In this document: positions 1 through 7,959 of the stretch, piece after piece
Layout of the letters: every line of letters starts with the position of its first letter
How positions within the stretch are numbered: the first letter of the stretch is position 1
Source of the DNA: Methanothermobacter sp. CaT2
GTDB lineage: Archaea > Methanobacteriota > Methanobacteria > Methanobacteriales > Methanothermobacteraceae
Assembly (NCBI RefSeq): GCF_000828575.1
Contig: NZ_AP011952.1
Span: 310,001-374,000 of the forward strand
DNA: 64,000 nucleotides
Direction: 5' to 3'
Program-made: the position numbers and the translations under genes
The notes under the pieces: model-generated
The model's database searches: none
What the model saw: only the letters and a program-made list of their open reading frames with translations
What the model was told of the DNA's origin: nothing

Positions 1-774
1 ATAGCAGCGTCCCTTGAGATGAAATCCGGGCACCCCATTGCAGAGGCCATAGTGGAATCCTACGGTGGCAGGACCCTTGATGTGACAGACTTCAGGTCCA
101 TCCCGGGTAGGGGTGTGTCAGGTTACATAGATGGAGTGAGGTACACCCTTGGAAGCCCTGAACTTGCAGGTGGAGAATCCATGGGAGGTACAGAGGTCCA
201 CCTCGCAGGACCCGAAGGTGTCATCGGCATCATAAGACTCAGGGACCGTATAAGGAGATCTGCAGGGAGGATCACAGAAAGCCTCAGGGAGCGGGGTATC
301 GGGACCATGATGCTCACAGGTGACAGTGAGGACGCTGCAGCCGCGGTGGCAGCTGAGATCGGCGCTGACAGATACCGTGGAAACCTGTTACCAGAGGATA
401 AGATGAGGATAATAGGTGAACTGAGCTCTGTGGGAGTTACGGTGATGGTGGGGGATGGTGTTAACGATGCCCCGGCACTGGCAGCGGCGGATGTGGGCAT
501 AGCCATGGGTGTCAGGGGATCAGATGTGGCCCTTGAAACCGCAGATATAACCCTGGTGGAGGACGACCTTGAGAGGATAGATGAACTCATTGACATCAGC
601 AGGAGAACAATGGGGACCATAAAGGTTAACACAGGGTTAACCGCTGCAGTGAAGCTGTCCCTGGCCGCCCTCTCTGTCACTGGCCTTGTACCCCTCTGGG
701 TTGCTGTTGCAGTGGGTGATATGGGCCTTTCACTCTTTGTCATAACAAGCAGTCTTCTTATTGCAGGGGTCTAG
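1..774 (+). CDS. P1B-type heavy-metal transporting ATPase, C-terminal part (5' end outside window)
   Basis: The reading frame is open from base 1, so the N-terminus, metal-binding and first membrane segments lie upstream. What remains is the nucleotide-binding domain with the P1B SGHP motif (the family's SxHP), the TGDS region, the hinge motif GDGVNDAPAL, and the last two membrane helices. The penultimate helix has N and K spaced as in Zn/Cd/Pb exporters (VNTGLTAAVK) and the last has DMG, resembling the P1B-2 DxG signature rather than the MxxSS of Cu exporters. I infer a Zn2+/Cd2+/Pb2+ efflux pump of the cytoplasmic membrane. The phosphorylated DKTG site is not in the window, so activity cannot be judged. 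Confidence 0.9.
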   Translation: MAASLEMKSGHPIAEAIVESYGGRTLDVTDFRSIPGRGVSGYIDGVRYTLGSPELAGGESMGGTEVHLAGPEGVIGIIRLRDRIRRSAGRITESLRERGIGTMMLTGDSEDAAAAVAAEIGADRYRGNLLPEDKMRIIGELSSVGVTVMVGDGVNDAPALAAADVGIAMGVRGSDVALETADITLVEDDLERIDELIDISRRTMGTIKVNTGLTAAVKLSLAALSVTGLVPLWVAVAVGDMGLSLFVITSSLLIAGV

Positions 775-803
775 CATCCTGTCAGGCAGAACCCTACTTT
801 AAA

Positions 804-848
804 TTTTGAGTCTCAAAAAAAATAAAATGGTGGTGCTGGACCACCATT
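804..848 (-). terminator. Hairpin plus T-run terminator between convergent genes
   Basis: Bases 826-834 and 840-848 form a perfect 9-bp stem (AATGGTGGT / ACCACCATT) with a 5-nt loop that overlaps the minus-strand stop codon. On the minus strand it is followed by an ATTTTATTTTTTTT tract. A second palindrome, TTTTGAG-T-CTCAAAA, lies at 804-818. It sits where the ATPase gene and the transglutaminase gene converge. Confidence 0.65.
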
Positions 849-2151
849 AAAAGGGAAGGCTGGCGTATATTCCCTTGATATTTGCTGTTGCAGTGTTCCA
901 GCTGTTCACAGCACCGAGGCTGTTTTTTGAGCTCGTGGCATCTGCAGCGTACCATGTGTCACCCACAAGCACCTGTACCCACACATGGCCATAGGTGTTA
1001 CCTGATGTGAAGGTACATGTTCCATGCACGTACCTTGCAGCAAGACCCGCAGCCCTGAAGAGGGCAACCAGGAGGTGCGAGTGATCCACACAGTTACCTG
1101 TCCTGTATTTGAGTGTACCCGTGGCACCGTACCTTGTGTTGTAGTAGAAGCTGTAGCTTATCCTGTCACGCACCCAGTTAAAGATGGCTGTTGCCTTATC
1201 CCATGCACCGGTTAATCCTGCTGTCAGGTTTGCTGCAAGTGATTTAATCGATGGATCATTAACCTGACAGTTTGCTGTTGCAGCAAGGTACCGGGAGGTG
1301 CTCTCACCAGTGTAGGGATCGTTCTCGGCTCTGTTCCTGAGTGATGCTGTGGGTGCTGTTGATGCACTGATCTTCTTGATGATGACATAGTTTGGTAATC
1401 TATTGTTGTCACTCTGGAATTTGAGGATCCTTGCAACTGCGTAGACGAGGTTGTCATAGGATATCTTTCCTATGGCCGAACTCACGTAGTTGGGTGCTCT
1501 CCTGTTGCTGTCTATGAATTTAAGTACACTGGATGCCACTTTGAGATACGCTGACTTTGAAAGCTGTCCTGTGGCTGAACCTGAAGGGTTCGGTGCGTTG
1601 CCAACTGTGCGCAGCGTCAGTGAGATCCTGGACCCTCCAAGTTTCAGAAGGTCCTTCAGCATGAGGTCGAGGAACTGAGCAGTACCCAGTTTCTGGCCTC
1701 CCACTGAAACTGTCGCCGGGAGTTTACCGCAGGTTTCGATGTACCTCACCAGGTCTGCTGCAGCTTCCCTGATGGTCACAGACGTTATGCCTGCGCTGTC
1801 ACCTGCAGCCCTCACTGTGCCGGTGGAGTTCTCCATGTTCACAGCCACTGAAGCTGAGGAATTGCTGCTGCCATTAACATTCAGCGGACCTCCAGATTCT
1901 GTGGCCCTGCTTTCATCTGCATCTTGAGTACAGGATTCATTGCAGTTCTCTCCTGGATCAGAGGGTGTGCTCTGATCCCCTCTATCTGCAGATCCTGTTT
2001 CACTTTCATTCATGAGTTCACATTGATTGTTCTCTGAGCACTGTTCCTCCACCGTGTATCCAGCCATGGATGCTGTGTTATCAGCTGCCACTGCATAACC
2101 TGCTGTATTCATGAGGAGTATGCATGCAAGTAGCATGCACACATATCTCAT
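847..2151 (-). CDS. Secreted transglutaminase-like cysteine protein with pseudomurein-binding repeats
   Basis: The 434-aa product starts with a Sec signal peptide (residues 1-22, ending AVAA). A Ser/Asn/Glu-rich linker follows to about residue 120. Three pseudomurein-binding-repeat-like segments come next, near residues 125-165, 203-236 and 237-260; the latter two carry the APNYV / LPNYV core. The C-terminal domain (about 285-434) is transglutaminase-like, with a visible triad: Cys354 in GNCVDHSH, His389 in YGHVWVQ and Asp404 in AADATS. The layout recalls phage pseudomurein endoisopeptidases PeiW/PeiP, so I infer a cell-wall hydrolase or remodelling enzyme. The ATG at 2151 lacks a good nearby Shine-Dalgarno; GGAGG lies about 24 nt upstream. 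Substrate is not proven. Confidence 0.85.
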   Translation of the reverse strand: MRYVCMLLACILLMNTAGYAVAADNTASMAGYTVEEQCSENNQCELMNESETGSADRGDQSTPSDPGENCNESCTQDADESRATESGGPLNVNGSSNSSASVAVNMENSTGTVRAAGDSAGITSVTIREAAADLVRYIETCGKLPATVSVGGQKLGTAQFLDLMLKDLLKLGGSRISLTLRTVGNAPNPSGSATGQLSKSAYLKVASSVLKFIDSNRRAPNYVSSAIGKISYDNLVYAVARILKFQSDNNRLPNYVIIKKISASTAPTASLRNRAENDPYTGESTSRYLAATANCQVNDPSIKSLAANLTAGLTGAWDKATAIFNWVRDRISYSFYYNTRYGATGTLKYRTGNCVDHSHLLVALFRAAGLAARYVHGTCTFTSGNTYGHVWVQVLVGDTWYAADATSSKNSLGAVNSWNTATANIKGIYASLPF

Positions 2152-2228
2152 GCCAACCGAAATTTTACCGCCTCCAATCCACAGTGCCCGGTAGGGTCAC
2201 TGTGACATTAAAAACTTGAATATCCAAT

Positions 2229-2238
2229 CATATATAAA
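2229..2238 (-). promoter_or_regulatory. TATA box for the pseudomurein-binding protein gene
   Basis: The minus strand reads TTTATATATG here, a near-consensus archaeal TATA box. It predicts a start site near 2207 and a leader of roughly 55 nt. Confidence 0.6.
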
Positions 2239-2475
2239 CATTGCGGTTTATCAGACGAAAAAAAGACATATTTGAGCTTTTTAAATTAAAATAGACCACC
2301 ACAGAGCTTTTTATTTTTGAGATAAATGAATATGCTTTATCCTTGCCCCTCATGGGATAAGAGGCAACCTACAATCCCATATCAAATCTATGGGCACATA
2401 TAAAATCTTTAGTGACAATCTGATTTCAAAGGAATCCCATTTTAAATATAAAAGCCTCTTTAAGGGGATTTAAGG

Positions 2476-2631
2476 ATGGGCTGGGAGATGGCCAGACAAG
2501 AATGGGCTTACACGAATAATTCATGGTATCCATTAAGGAACCAGAGCCCTCTGAACACAAATTTAAGGGTTTTTAGAGGATATACAGACCTCCAGAGTCC
2601 AAAGGGGCCTAGTCACAGAATCAGGGATTGA
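2476..2631 (+). CDS. Candidate 51-aa small protein (low confidence)
   Basis: An ATG at 2476 opens 51 codons rich in Trp, Arg and Asn (begins MGWEMARQEW). A strong TATA-like stretch, TTTAAATATAAA (2441-2452), is centred about 27 bases upstream, which would put transcription initiation almost on the ATG and give a leaderless message. AGGGGAT also sits just upstream. I recognise no homolog and the ORF is short, so chance cannot be excluded. Confidence 0.25.
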   Translation: MGWEMARQEWAYTNNSWYPLRNQSPLNTNLRVFRGYTDLQSPKGPSHRIRD

Positions 2632-2805
2632 AAGCCAGTTTTCGGCAGGATCCCCTCGCCCCGGTTTTTACAGGTGGTATCGAATCTGTATGCAGAGGGG
2701 TTAAATACACTGTTTTCCCCTCACTTTCCCTGCATGAATCACCCAGAAGATCCGGGTTAAATTTATTACTCCTCCATGGTAATAGATAAACGGTGATATG
2801 ATATG

Positions 2806-3195
2806 ATGACACCCGAGATGATGGATGCAATTGAAAAGAATCTGGTTTTTGTTGCAACCGCAGATGAGGAAGGAACGCCCAATGTTGTTCCAATAGGCTT
2901 CGCAAGGCCCCTGGATGAGAGGACAATCCTCATCGCAGATAACTACATGAAAAAAACCATAAGGAACCTCCACGAGAACCCAAAAATAGCCCTGATAACA
3001 CAGAACGCAAGGGAATGCCCCTACCAGTTCAAGGGAACAGTTGAAATATTTAAATCCGGAAAATACTTTGACATGGTTGTTGAGTGGGCACAGAACGTCA
3101 TGACAGAACTTGAACCAAAATCAGCCATACTCATGACCGTGGAGGAGATATATTCAGTGAAACCGGGACCTGAGGCCGGTGAAAAGGTGGCCTGA
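2806..3195 (+). CDS. FMN/F420-binding split-barrel (PNPOx-like) protein
   Basis: This 129-aa protein has the pattern of small pyridoxamine-5'-phosphate-oxidase-like FMN-binding proteins: an N-terminal strand pair (LVFVATADEEGTPNVVPIG), a phosphate-contacting stretch (ADNYMKKTIRNL) and the FKG strand (YQFKGTVEIF). The family binds FMN or F420 as small dimeric split barrels; many methanogen copies have no defined substrate. GGTGAT at 2792-2797 is 5 nt before an ATG at 2803 and 8 nt before ATG 2806, so either could be used. It ends 19 nt before asnB and may be cotranscribed. Physiological role unknown. Confidence 0.8.
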   Translation: MTPEMMDAIEKNLVFVATADEEGTPNVVPIGFARPLDERTILIADNYMKKTIRNLHENPKIALITQNARECPYQFKGTVEIFKSGKYFDMVVEWAQNVMTELEPKSAILMTVEEIYSVKPGPEAGEKVA

Positions 3196-3214
3196 TTTCA
3201 CAGAAGTGACCGTG

Positions 3215-4624
3215 ATGTGCGCCATAGCAGGGTTCAGGGGTGAGGACGCCCCGGTGAAGGTGCAGAAGATGTTAGATGCCCTCAGACACCGGGGCCCCGA
3301 CGCCACAGGGATCTACCACGACAGCAGGATAATGGTAAGGACAGCGACGGGGGAGTACATAAGGGATGCGCCGCCATCAGATGAGATTGCATTGGGCCAT
3401 AACCTCCTCTCAATCGTGGGGGGCCCCCAGCCAGTAAGAGGAGAGGGCGTCCTGGTATTCAACGGCGAGATATACAACCAGGAGGAACTGAACTGGACTG
3501 GCAGCGACTCTGAACTCATCCTGAACCTCATAGAGGGCCACGGCGGGGACCTGGAGGATGCACTGCGCGCCACCGTTAACAGGATAGACGGGGACTATGT
3601 CTTCGCCTATACAGACGGAGAGAACCTTGCAGTCGTCAGGGACCCTGTCGGTGTCAAACCCCTCTACCATTCAGGGGAGGCCTTCGCATCCGAGAGGAAG
3701 GCCCTCTGGAGGATAGGTCTGAGGGATCTGGAGACCCTGCCACCGGGACATGCAATAATAAACGGCGTTAGGGTGAAACTGAGGGGAATCCCCACGATGA
3801 AACCCTCCGACGCAGAACCAGGGGAGCTGAGGGAGAATCTCAAATCAGCCCTGAGGGAATCAGTGGAGAGGAGAGTTAGAGGTCTGGATGAGGCTGCCCT
3901 GGTATTCTCGGGCGGCGTTGACAGCACACTGCTGGCGGTACTCCTTGATGAACACATTGATGTCAGGCTCTACACCGTGGGGCTCACTGGTTCCAGCGAC
4001 CCTCACTTCGCATCCAGGGCTTCAGCTGACCTTGGAATGGAACTTGAGGTCCTGGAGGTTACAGAGGATACCATCAGGGAGGCCCTCCCCCCTGTGCTGG
4101 GGGCGATAGAGGAGTACAATCTGATGAAGATCGGCGTTGCAATGCCCCTCTACCTGGCATCAGAAGCTGCATCTGCAGAAGGATACAGGGTCATGTTCTC
4201 TGGGCAGGGCGCAGACGAACTCTTCGCAGGATACCACAGGTACAGGCGCCTCCTGGCTGAGGGAAAACTCGAGGAAGCCCTCCGGCACGACCTTGAAAAC
4301 ATCCACCATGTTAACCTTGAAAGGGATGACGCGGTTACAATGGCAAACTCGGTGGAGCTGCGGGTCCCCTTCCTCGACCTCCAGGTGATAGGGGTGGCAA
4401 TGAGCATACCGGCACACCTCAAGATATATGGCCCGGAGGATGAACTCAGAAAACGCATACTCAGGGAGGCGGCCCTTGAGATGGGGGTCCCTGACTACAT
4501 TGCCATGAGGCCCAAGAAGGCGGCACAGTACGGTTCAGGTATCGATAAGGTCCTGCGGAGGAAGGTCATCCCTGGTTTTGATCATGAGGCCTTCATGAGG
4601 AGGCTCATGGAACCATATGAATAA
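3215..4624 (+). CDS. asnB: Asparagine synthetase (glutamine-hydrolysing)
   Basis: It converts aspartate, glutamine and ATP to asparagine and glutamate. The start is fixed by chemistry: class II amidotransferases expose Cys at position 2, and ATG 3215 is followed by TGC (MCAIAGFRG). The frame is open further upstream, but that start would bury the nucleophile. Glutaminase motifs are RHRGPDATG, FNGEIYN and DGDYVFAY. The synthetase half has the PP-loop SGGVDST, GQGADELFAGYHRY and VELRVPFLD. At 469 aa it is compact for the family (usually 500-600) but looks complete. The gatC operon lies 326 bp downstream, so two asparagine-related functions are neighbours. Confidence 0.95.
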   Translation: MCAIAGFRGEDAPVKVQKMLDALRHRGPDATGIYHDSRIMVRTATGEYIRDAPPSDEIALGHNLLSIVGGPQPVRGEGVLVFNGEIYNQEELNWTGSDSELILNLIEGHGGDLEDALRATVNRIDGDYVFAYTDGENLAVVRDPVGVKPLYHSGEAFASERKALWRIGLRDLETLPPGHAIINGVRVKLRGIPTMKPSDAEPGELRENLKSALRESVERRVRGLDEAALVFSGGVDSTLLAVLLDEHIDVRLYTVGLTGSSDPHFASRASADLGMELEVLEVTEDTIREALPPVLGAIEEYNLMKIGVAMPLYLASEAASAEGYRVMFSGQGADELFAGYHRYRRLLAEGKLEEALRHDLENIHHVNLERDDAVTMANSVELRVPFLDLQVIGVAMSIPAHLKIYGPEDELRKRILREAALEMGVPDYIAMRPKKAAQYGSGIDKVLRRKVIPGFDHEAFMRRLMEPYE

Positions 4625-4756
4625 TTCCACGGCCCTGATCAGGAGCACCTCTATAATTTAAGCTGGGGGCCCCGGTGCAGGTGGCCCTGCAGCATTCATG
4701 TGGAGGACTGTCATATTTAATCGATAATCTGCAGCGGACGGGGCATGGCATATTAT

Positions 4757-4775
4757 CTTTTCTCTTTTTTTTGTT
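4757..4775 (+). terminator. T-rich terminator downstream of asnB
   Basis: The sequence TCTTTTCTCTTTTTTTT contains an unbroken T8 (4765-4772). T-runs of this kind terminate archaeal transcription. Confidence 0.45.
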
Positions 4776-4806
4776 CTGCCTGAGTAGGGGGTTGTTGGGG
4801 TTTCCG

Positions 4807-4902
4807 TGGCTAAGCCCAATATCATGGCGGGGCCATGTCTGACAGCTGATTCTGTTACCTTTTGAACCACTTTGGCTAAGCCTTATATCAGGGCAGGACC
4901 AT
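4807..4902. repeat. Pair of 30-bp direct repeats upstream of gatC (operator-like)
   Basis: Copies at 4807-4836 and 4873-4902 match at 25 of 30 positions. Both start TGGCTAAGCC, share ATATCA, and end CCAT. The period is 66 bp, about six helical turns, so both would face the same side of the DNA. GGCT-A-AGCC is itself an odd palindrome. They end about 48 bp before the gatC start. I infer a regulator binding region for the gatC-ACT-hom operon; the regulator is unknown. Confidence 0.6.
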
Positions 4903-4950
4903 ACACTCTATGTGTTTCACATTTATCCATCAAGTTGAGAGGAGTCTGAT

Positions 4951-5166
4951 ATGAAGATAGAGAAAGAGGCTGAGAAGATCCTTGAGGAATTCTCAAGGGC
5001 CCTTGAGGAGGTCCCTGAACTCGAGGAAACATACTACATAGTGGATAATCTTAACAGGACCAGGGAGGATGAGGAAGAAAAAACAGAACCCGGGAAGATC
5101 CTCAGAAACGCCCCGGTCGATGATGACGGTAACATAGTCGTTGAGAGGGGTGAATGGACCCAGTAG
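4951..5166 (+). CDS. gatC: GatC-like subunit of Asp-tRNA(Asn)/Glu-tRNA(Gln) amidotransferase
   Basis: This 71-aa protein keeps the recognisable C-terminal half of GatC: the RED motif (NRTREDEEE) and the NAP box with an acidic turn (ILRNAPVDDDGNIVVERG). GatC is the small belt-like subunit that stabilises GatA and GatB, which amidate Asp-tRNA(Asn) and/or Glu-tRNA(Gln). Typical GatC is about 95 aa, so the N-terminal helices are shortened. A strong Shine-Dalgarno, GAGAGGAG (4937-4944), precedes the ATG. The following ACT-domain gene starts within about 10 nt, suggesting one operon. The assignment rests on the C-terminal motif only. Confidence 0.7.
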   Translation: MKIEKEAEKILEEFSRALEEVPELEETYYIVDNLNRTREDEEEKTEPGKILRNAPVDDDGNIVVERGEWTQ

Positions 5167-5175
5167 GTGTTTCAG

Positions 5176-5655
5176 ATGCGGTTAAACCTGGTTATTGAAC
5201 TCAGAGACGCCCCGGGGCAGCTGGTGTCAGTGCTTGAACCCCTGGGAAGTACCGGCGTGAATATAGTGACGGTTATACATGAGAGAGACCGTGAATACGG
5301 CCCGGTGGTGCCCGTGCAGCTCACGGTGGAGGGTGACAGGGAAACACTTGACGCAGCCATAGGCAGGCTCCAGGAGCAGGGTGTTAACATCATTGAGATG
5401 GACGGCGCCCCCCTGAGGGAGAAATTCACCACCATACTCATAGGTGACATTGCAGAGGGCGACCTTCAGGAGACGGTGGAGGCCGTGAACAGCGTCCAGG
5501 GAGCCAGTGTACTGGACCTCTCCCTCAGAATGTCAGAGGGTAGATCAGCAGCCAGGATAACCGTTGAAGCAGAACACGGCAGCAGGGATGAGGTCCTGAG
5601 GAGGATCAATGAAGCCGCCATGGAGAGGAACCTCCTGCTTGTAAGCGAGGTCTAG
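5176..5655 (+). CDS. ACT-domain regulatory protein, probable amino-acid sensor
   Basis: The 159-aa product begins with a clear ACT domain (about residues 1-75): MRLNLVIELRDAPGQL followed by a GVNIVTV strand. A second ACT-like half (about 80-159) has an EKFTTILIG strand and a C-terminal strand pair. ACT domains bind amino acids and regulate biosynthetic enzymes. The next gene, homoserine dehydrogenase, lacks the C-terminal ACT domain found in many bacterial enzymes, so I infer that this protein supplies feedback control in trans. ATG 5176 is preferred because AGGTG sits 5 nt upstream; an in-frame GTG at 5167 overlaps the Shine-Dalgarno. Confidence 0.8.
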   Translation: MRLNLVIELRDAPGQLVSVLEPLGSTGVNIVTVIHERDREYGPVVPVQLTVEGDRETLDAAIGRLQEQGVNIIEMDGAPLREKFTTILIGDIAEGDLQETVEAVNSVQGASVLDLSLRMSEGRSAARITVEAEHGSRDEVLRRINEAAMERNLLLVSEV

Positions 5656-5664
5656 GTGAGGGTT

Positions 5665-6678
5665 ATGAGGATATGTCTTGTTGGACTGGGAGCTGTTGGT
5701 CAGGGATTCCTCAGGGCCGTTCAGATGAAGGGCGAGTATCTGAGGGAAAGGTATGGCCTCGACATAAGGTTCACAGGAGTCGCGGATTCATCAGGAGCCC
5801 TCCACGACCCGGATGGCCTTGACATCAGGGGGATACTCGAGCACAAGAAGCGGGCCGGCCTGGGGTCACATCCCTCAGGATACGAGGGGATGACCGGAGA
5901 TGAACTCCTTGATGAGGCCGAATATGACTGCATGGTGGAGGCAACACCAACAAATATAGAGGACGGCGAACCCGGCAGGTCACTGGTCCTGAAGGCCATG
6001 GGTGACGGGAAGCACGTTGTAACATCAAACAAGGGGCACCTGGCCCTTTTCTACTCTGAACTCATGGAGGCGGCCTCTGAGGCAGGTGTTGAGTTCATGT
6101 TCGAGGCATCTGTGGGGGGTGCCATGCCCATAATAAACCTTGCAAGGGAGACCCTCGCATCATGCACCATAGAATCTGTGATAGGTATCCTGAACGGTAC
6201 CACCAACTTCATACTCTCCAGGATGGCCTCTGAGGGATCATCCTACAGGCAGGCCCTCATTGAGGCCCAGGAGCTGGGCATTGCAGAGACAAATCCTGCC
6301 CAGGACGTTGAAGGTACTGATGCGGCCTGCAAGGCTGTGATAATCGCCAATTCAATCCTCGGAAGGCCATGCACCCTCAGGGATGTCAGGGTCGAGGGGA
6401 TCACCGGTATAACCCAGGGGGCCATTGAACTGGCAGCCCAGGAGGGGTACCTCATAAAACTCATTGCAGAGATCTCAGGGGACAGGCTGGAGGTCGGACC
6501 CAGGCTGGTGAGAATGGGGTCACCCTACGCCGTGGACGGGACACTGAACATGGCCACCCTCAGGACAGACCTTGCAGGTGAGGTGACAGCTGTTGGACGT
6601 GGCGCAGGATCCCTTGAGACGGCCTCGGCCATGCTCACAGACACCATCACCATATGGAGGAAGTCTGGAGGGCGTTAA
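5665..6678 (+). CDS. hom: Homoserine dehydrogenase
   Basis: It reduces aspartate semialdehyde to homoserine, the branch toward threonine and methionine. The 337-aa protein has an N-terminal Rossmann glycine motif (GLGAVGQGF), the ATPTN loop, SNKGHLAL, and the catalytic-domain signature ([32 protein letters not shown]). It ends without an ACT domain, matching a separate ACT protein immediately upstream. ATG 5665 is chosen because GGTGAG (5655-5660) spans the preceding stop, which suggests translational coupling; an in-frame GTG at 5656 is less likely. Confidence 0.93.
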   Translation: MRICLVGLGAVGQGFLRAVQMKGEYLRERYGLDIRFTGVADSSGALHDPDGLDIRGILEHKKRAGLGSHPSGYEGMTGDELLDEAEYDCMVEATPTNIEDGEPGRSLVLKAMGDGKHVVTSNKGHLALFYSELMEAASEAGVEFMFEASVGGAMPIINLARETLASCTIESVIGILNGTTNFILSRMASEGSSYRQALIEAQELGIAETNPAQDVEGTDAACKAVIIANSILGRPCTLRDVRVEGITGITQGAIELAAQEGYLIKLIAEISGDRLEVGPRLVRMGSPYAVDGTLNMATLRTDLAGEVTAVGRGAGSLETASAMLTDTITIWRKSGGR

Positions 6679-6708
6679 ACGCCTTTACGGTTCTTTTCAG
6701 TGATAACC

Positions 6709-7908
6709 ATGAAACATGTTATTCTTGTTGGAGATGGAATGGCGGATTACCCCCTTGATGAACTCGACGGTAAAACACCACTGCAGGTGGCAGATAAGCC
6801 CAACATGGACCAGCTTGCAGGGATGGGTGCGTGCGGTCTTCTAAGGACAGTCCCGGAGGGGATGGAGGCGGGTTCAGATGTTGCAAACCTCAGTATAATG
6901 GGCTACGACCCCCGCAGGTACTACACCGGGAGGGGCCCCCTTGAGGCTGCAAGCATAGGTGTTGAGCTGGGCGATGATGATGTGGCATTCAGATGCAACC
7001 TCATAAACGCTGATGAGATGATCGTGGACTTCAACGCCGGGCACATAGAAACAGCCGAGGCGTCAAGGCTCATAGATGCCCTCAATCATGAACTTGAAAC
7101 CAGCGGGAGGTTCTATGCCGGTGTGAGCTACAGAAACCTCTTTGTTATAGAGGGGAGGGGCTACACCTCGGTGAGGGTTGAGCCACCCCACGACATAGTG
7201 GGAGAGTCTGTGGCCGCACACCTCCCCTCAGGCTCAGAGGAGGCAGACCATATAAGGGAGCTAATGCTGGAATCAGCAGGCGTCCTCAGATCCCATGAGG
7301 TGAACCTCAAAAGGGAATCCATGGGTAAGAGACCGGCCACCATGATCTGGCTCTGGGGACAGGGTTTAAGACCATCGATGGAGCCCTTCAGTGAAAGGTA
7401 CGGTATTAGAGGTGCCACAATAACTGCGGTGGACCTGATAAAGGGCCTGGGCGTATATGCGGGTCTTGAAAACATCCATGTCCCGGGCGCCACAGGTTAC
7501 CTGGACACAGACTACAGGGCCAAGGGCAGATACGCTGCCGGGGCCCTCGAGGAATACGACTTCCTCTACGTCCATGTTGAGGCACCCGATGAGGCAGGGC
7601 ATGCCGGTGACGCTGAAGAGAAGATAAGGGCCATAGAGAATATAGACCGCTTCGTCCTCGGAAGGTTACTTGATGCGCTCTCAGACCATGAGCACAGGAT
7701 AGCGGTCCTCCCGGATCACCCCACACCCATTGAGATCAGGACCCATGTACCCGACCCCGTACCATGCATCCTTGCAGGTGACGGAGTGGATGCTGATCAG
7801 GTGAAATCCTATGACGAGTTCACAGTCAGGGAGGGGTCCCTGGGCACATGGGAGGCCCACAGGCTCATGGAAATCATGATGGACCCGGCTGCCCGGTTAA
7901 GGCAATGA
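6709..7908 (+). CDS. apgM: Archaeal 2,3-bisphosphoglycerate-independent phosphoglycerate mutase
   Basis: It interconverts 3- and 2-phosphoglycerate, mostly in the gluconeogenic direction in a methanogen. The 399-aa protein shows the alkaline-phosphatase-superfamily metal and nucleophile sites: VGDGMADYP, SDVANLSIMGY (nucleophile Ser), RCNLI, HVEAPDEAGHAGD and a late DHPTP. Size fits the archaeal ApgM branch, which was once annotated as phosphonopyruvate-decarboxylase-like. ATG 6709 follows GTGAT (6700-6704) by 4 nt. It lies 30 nt after hom and is probably in the same transcript. Confidence 0.93.
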   Translation: MKHVILVGDGMADYPLDELDGKTPLQVADKPNMDQLAGMGACGLLRTVPEGMEAGSDVANLSIMGYDPRRYYTGRGPLEAASIGVELGDDDVAFRCNLINADEMIVDFNAGHIETAEASRLIDALNHELETSGRFYAGVSYRNLFVIEGRGYTSVRVEPPHDIVGESVAAHLPSGSEEADHIRELMLESAGVLRSHEVNLKRESMGKRPATMIWLWGQGLRPSMEPFSERYGIRGATITAVDLIKGLGVYAGLENIHVPGATGYLDTDYRAKGRYAAGALEEYDFLYVHVEAPDEAGHAGDAEEKIRAIENIDRFVLGRLLDALSDHEHRIAVLPDHPTPIEIRTHVPDPVPCILAGDGVDADQVKSYDEFTVREGSLGTWEAHRLMEIMMDPAARLRQ

Positions 7909-7925
7909 GTTTTTAACATCCTAAT

Positions 7926-7935
7926 CACATATATT
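7926..7935 (+). promoter_or_regulatory. Probable TATA box of pyrG
   Basis: CACATATATTG lies about 27 bp upstream of the annotated TTG start, so transcription should begin very near the start codon. Confidence 0.45.
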
Positions 7936-7959
7936 GACCCATCAAACTAATCTGAGGAG

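Larger units (their letters stand above)
2152..2802. other. 650-bp intergenic region, AT-rich, no strong gene
   Basis: It holds the minus-strand promoter noted above, short hairpins (TTATCC 2337-2342 with GGATAA 2355-2360; CCCATA 2376-2381 with TATGGG 2389-2394), one candidate small ORF (listed separately) and a probable TATA (TAAATTTA, about 2757-2764) for the downstream FMN-binding protein gene. I recognise no tRNA or other RNA gene. Confidence 0.5.
4625..4950. other. Intergenic region with T-run and a 30-bp direct repeat pair
   Basis: A T8 tract at 4765-4772 probably ends asnB transcription. Two 30-bp direct repeats (listed separately) lie between it and gatC. No protein gene is supported here. 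Confidence 0.6.

Noticed and set aside
4658-4870. Minus-strand 70-codon ORF between asnB and gatC
   Set aside because: It runs through the direct repeat and terminator region, has no Shine-Dalgarno and shows no family features.
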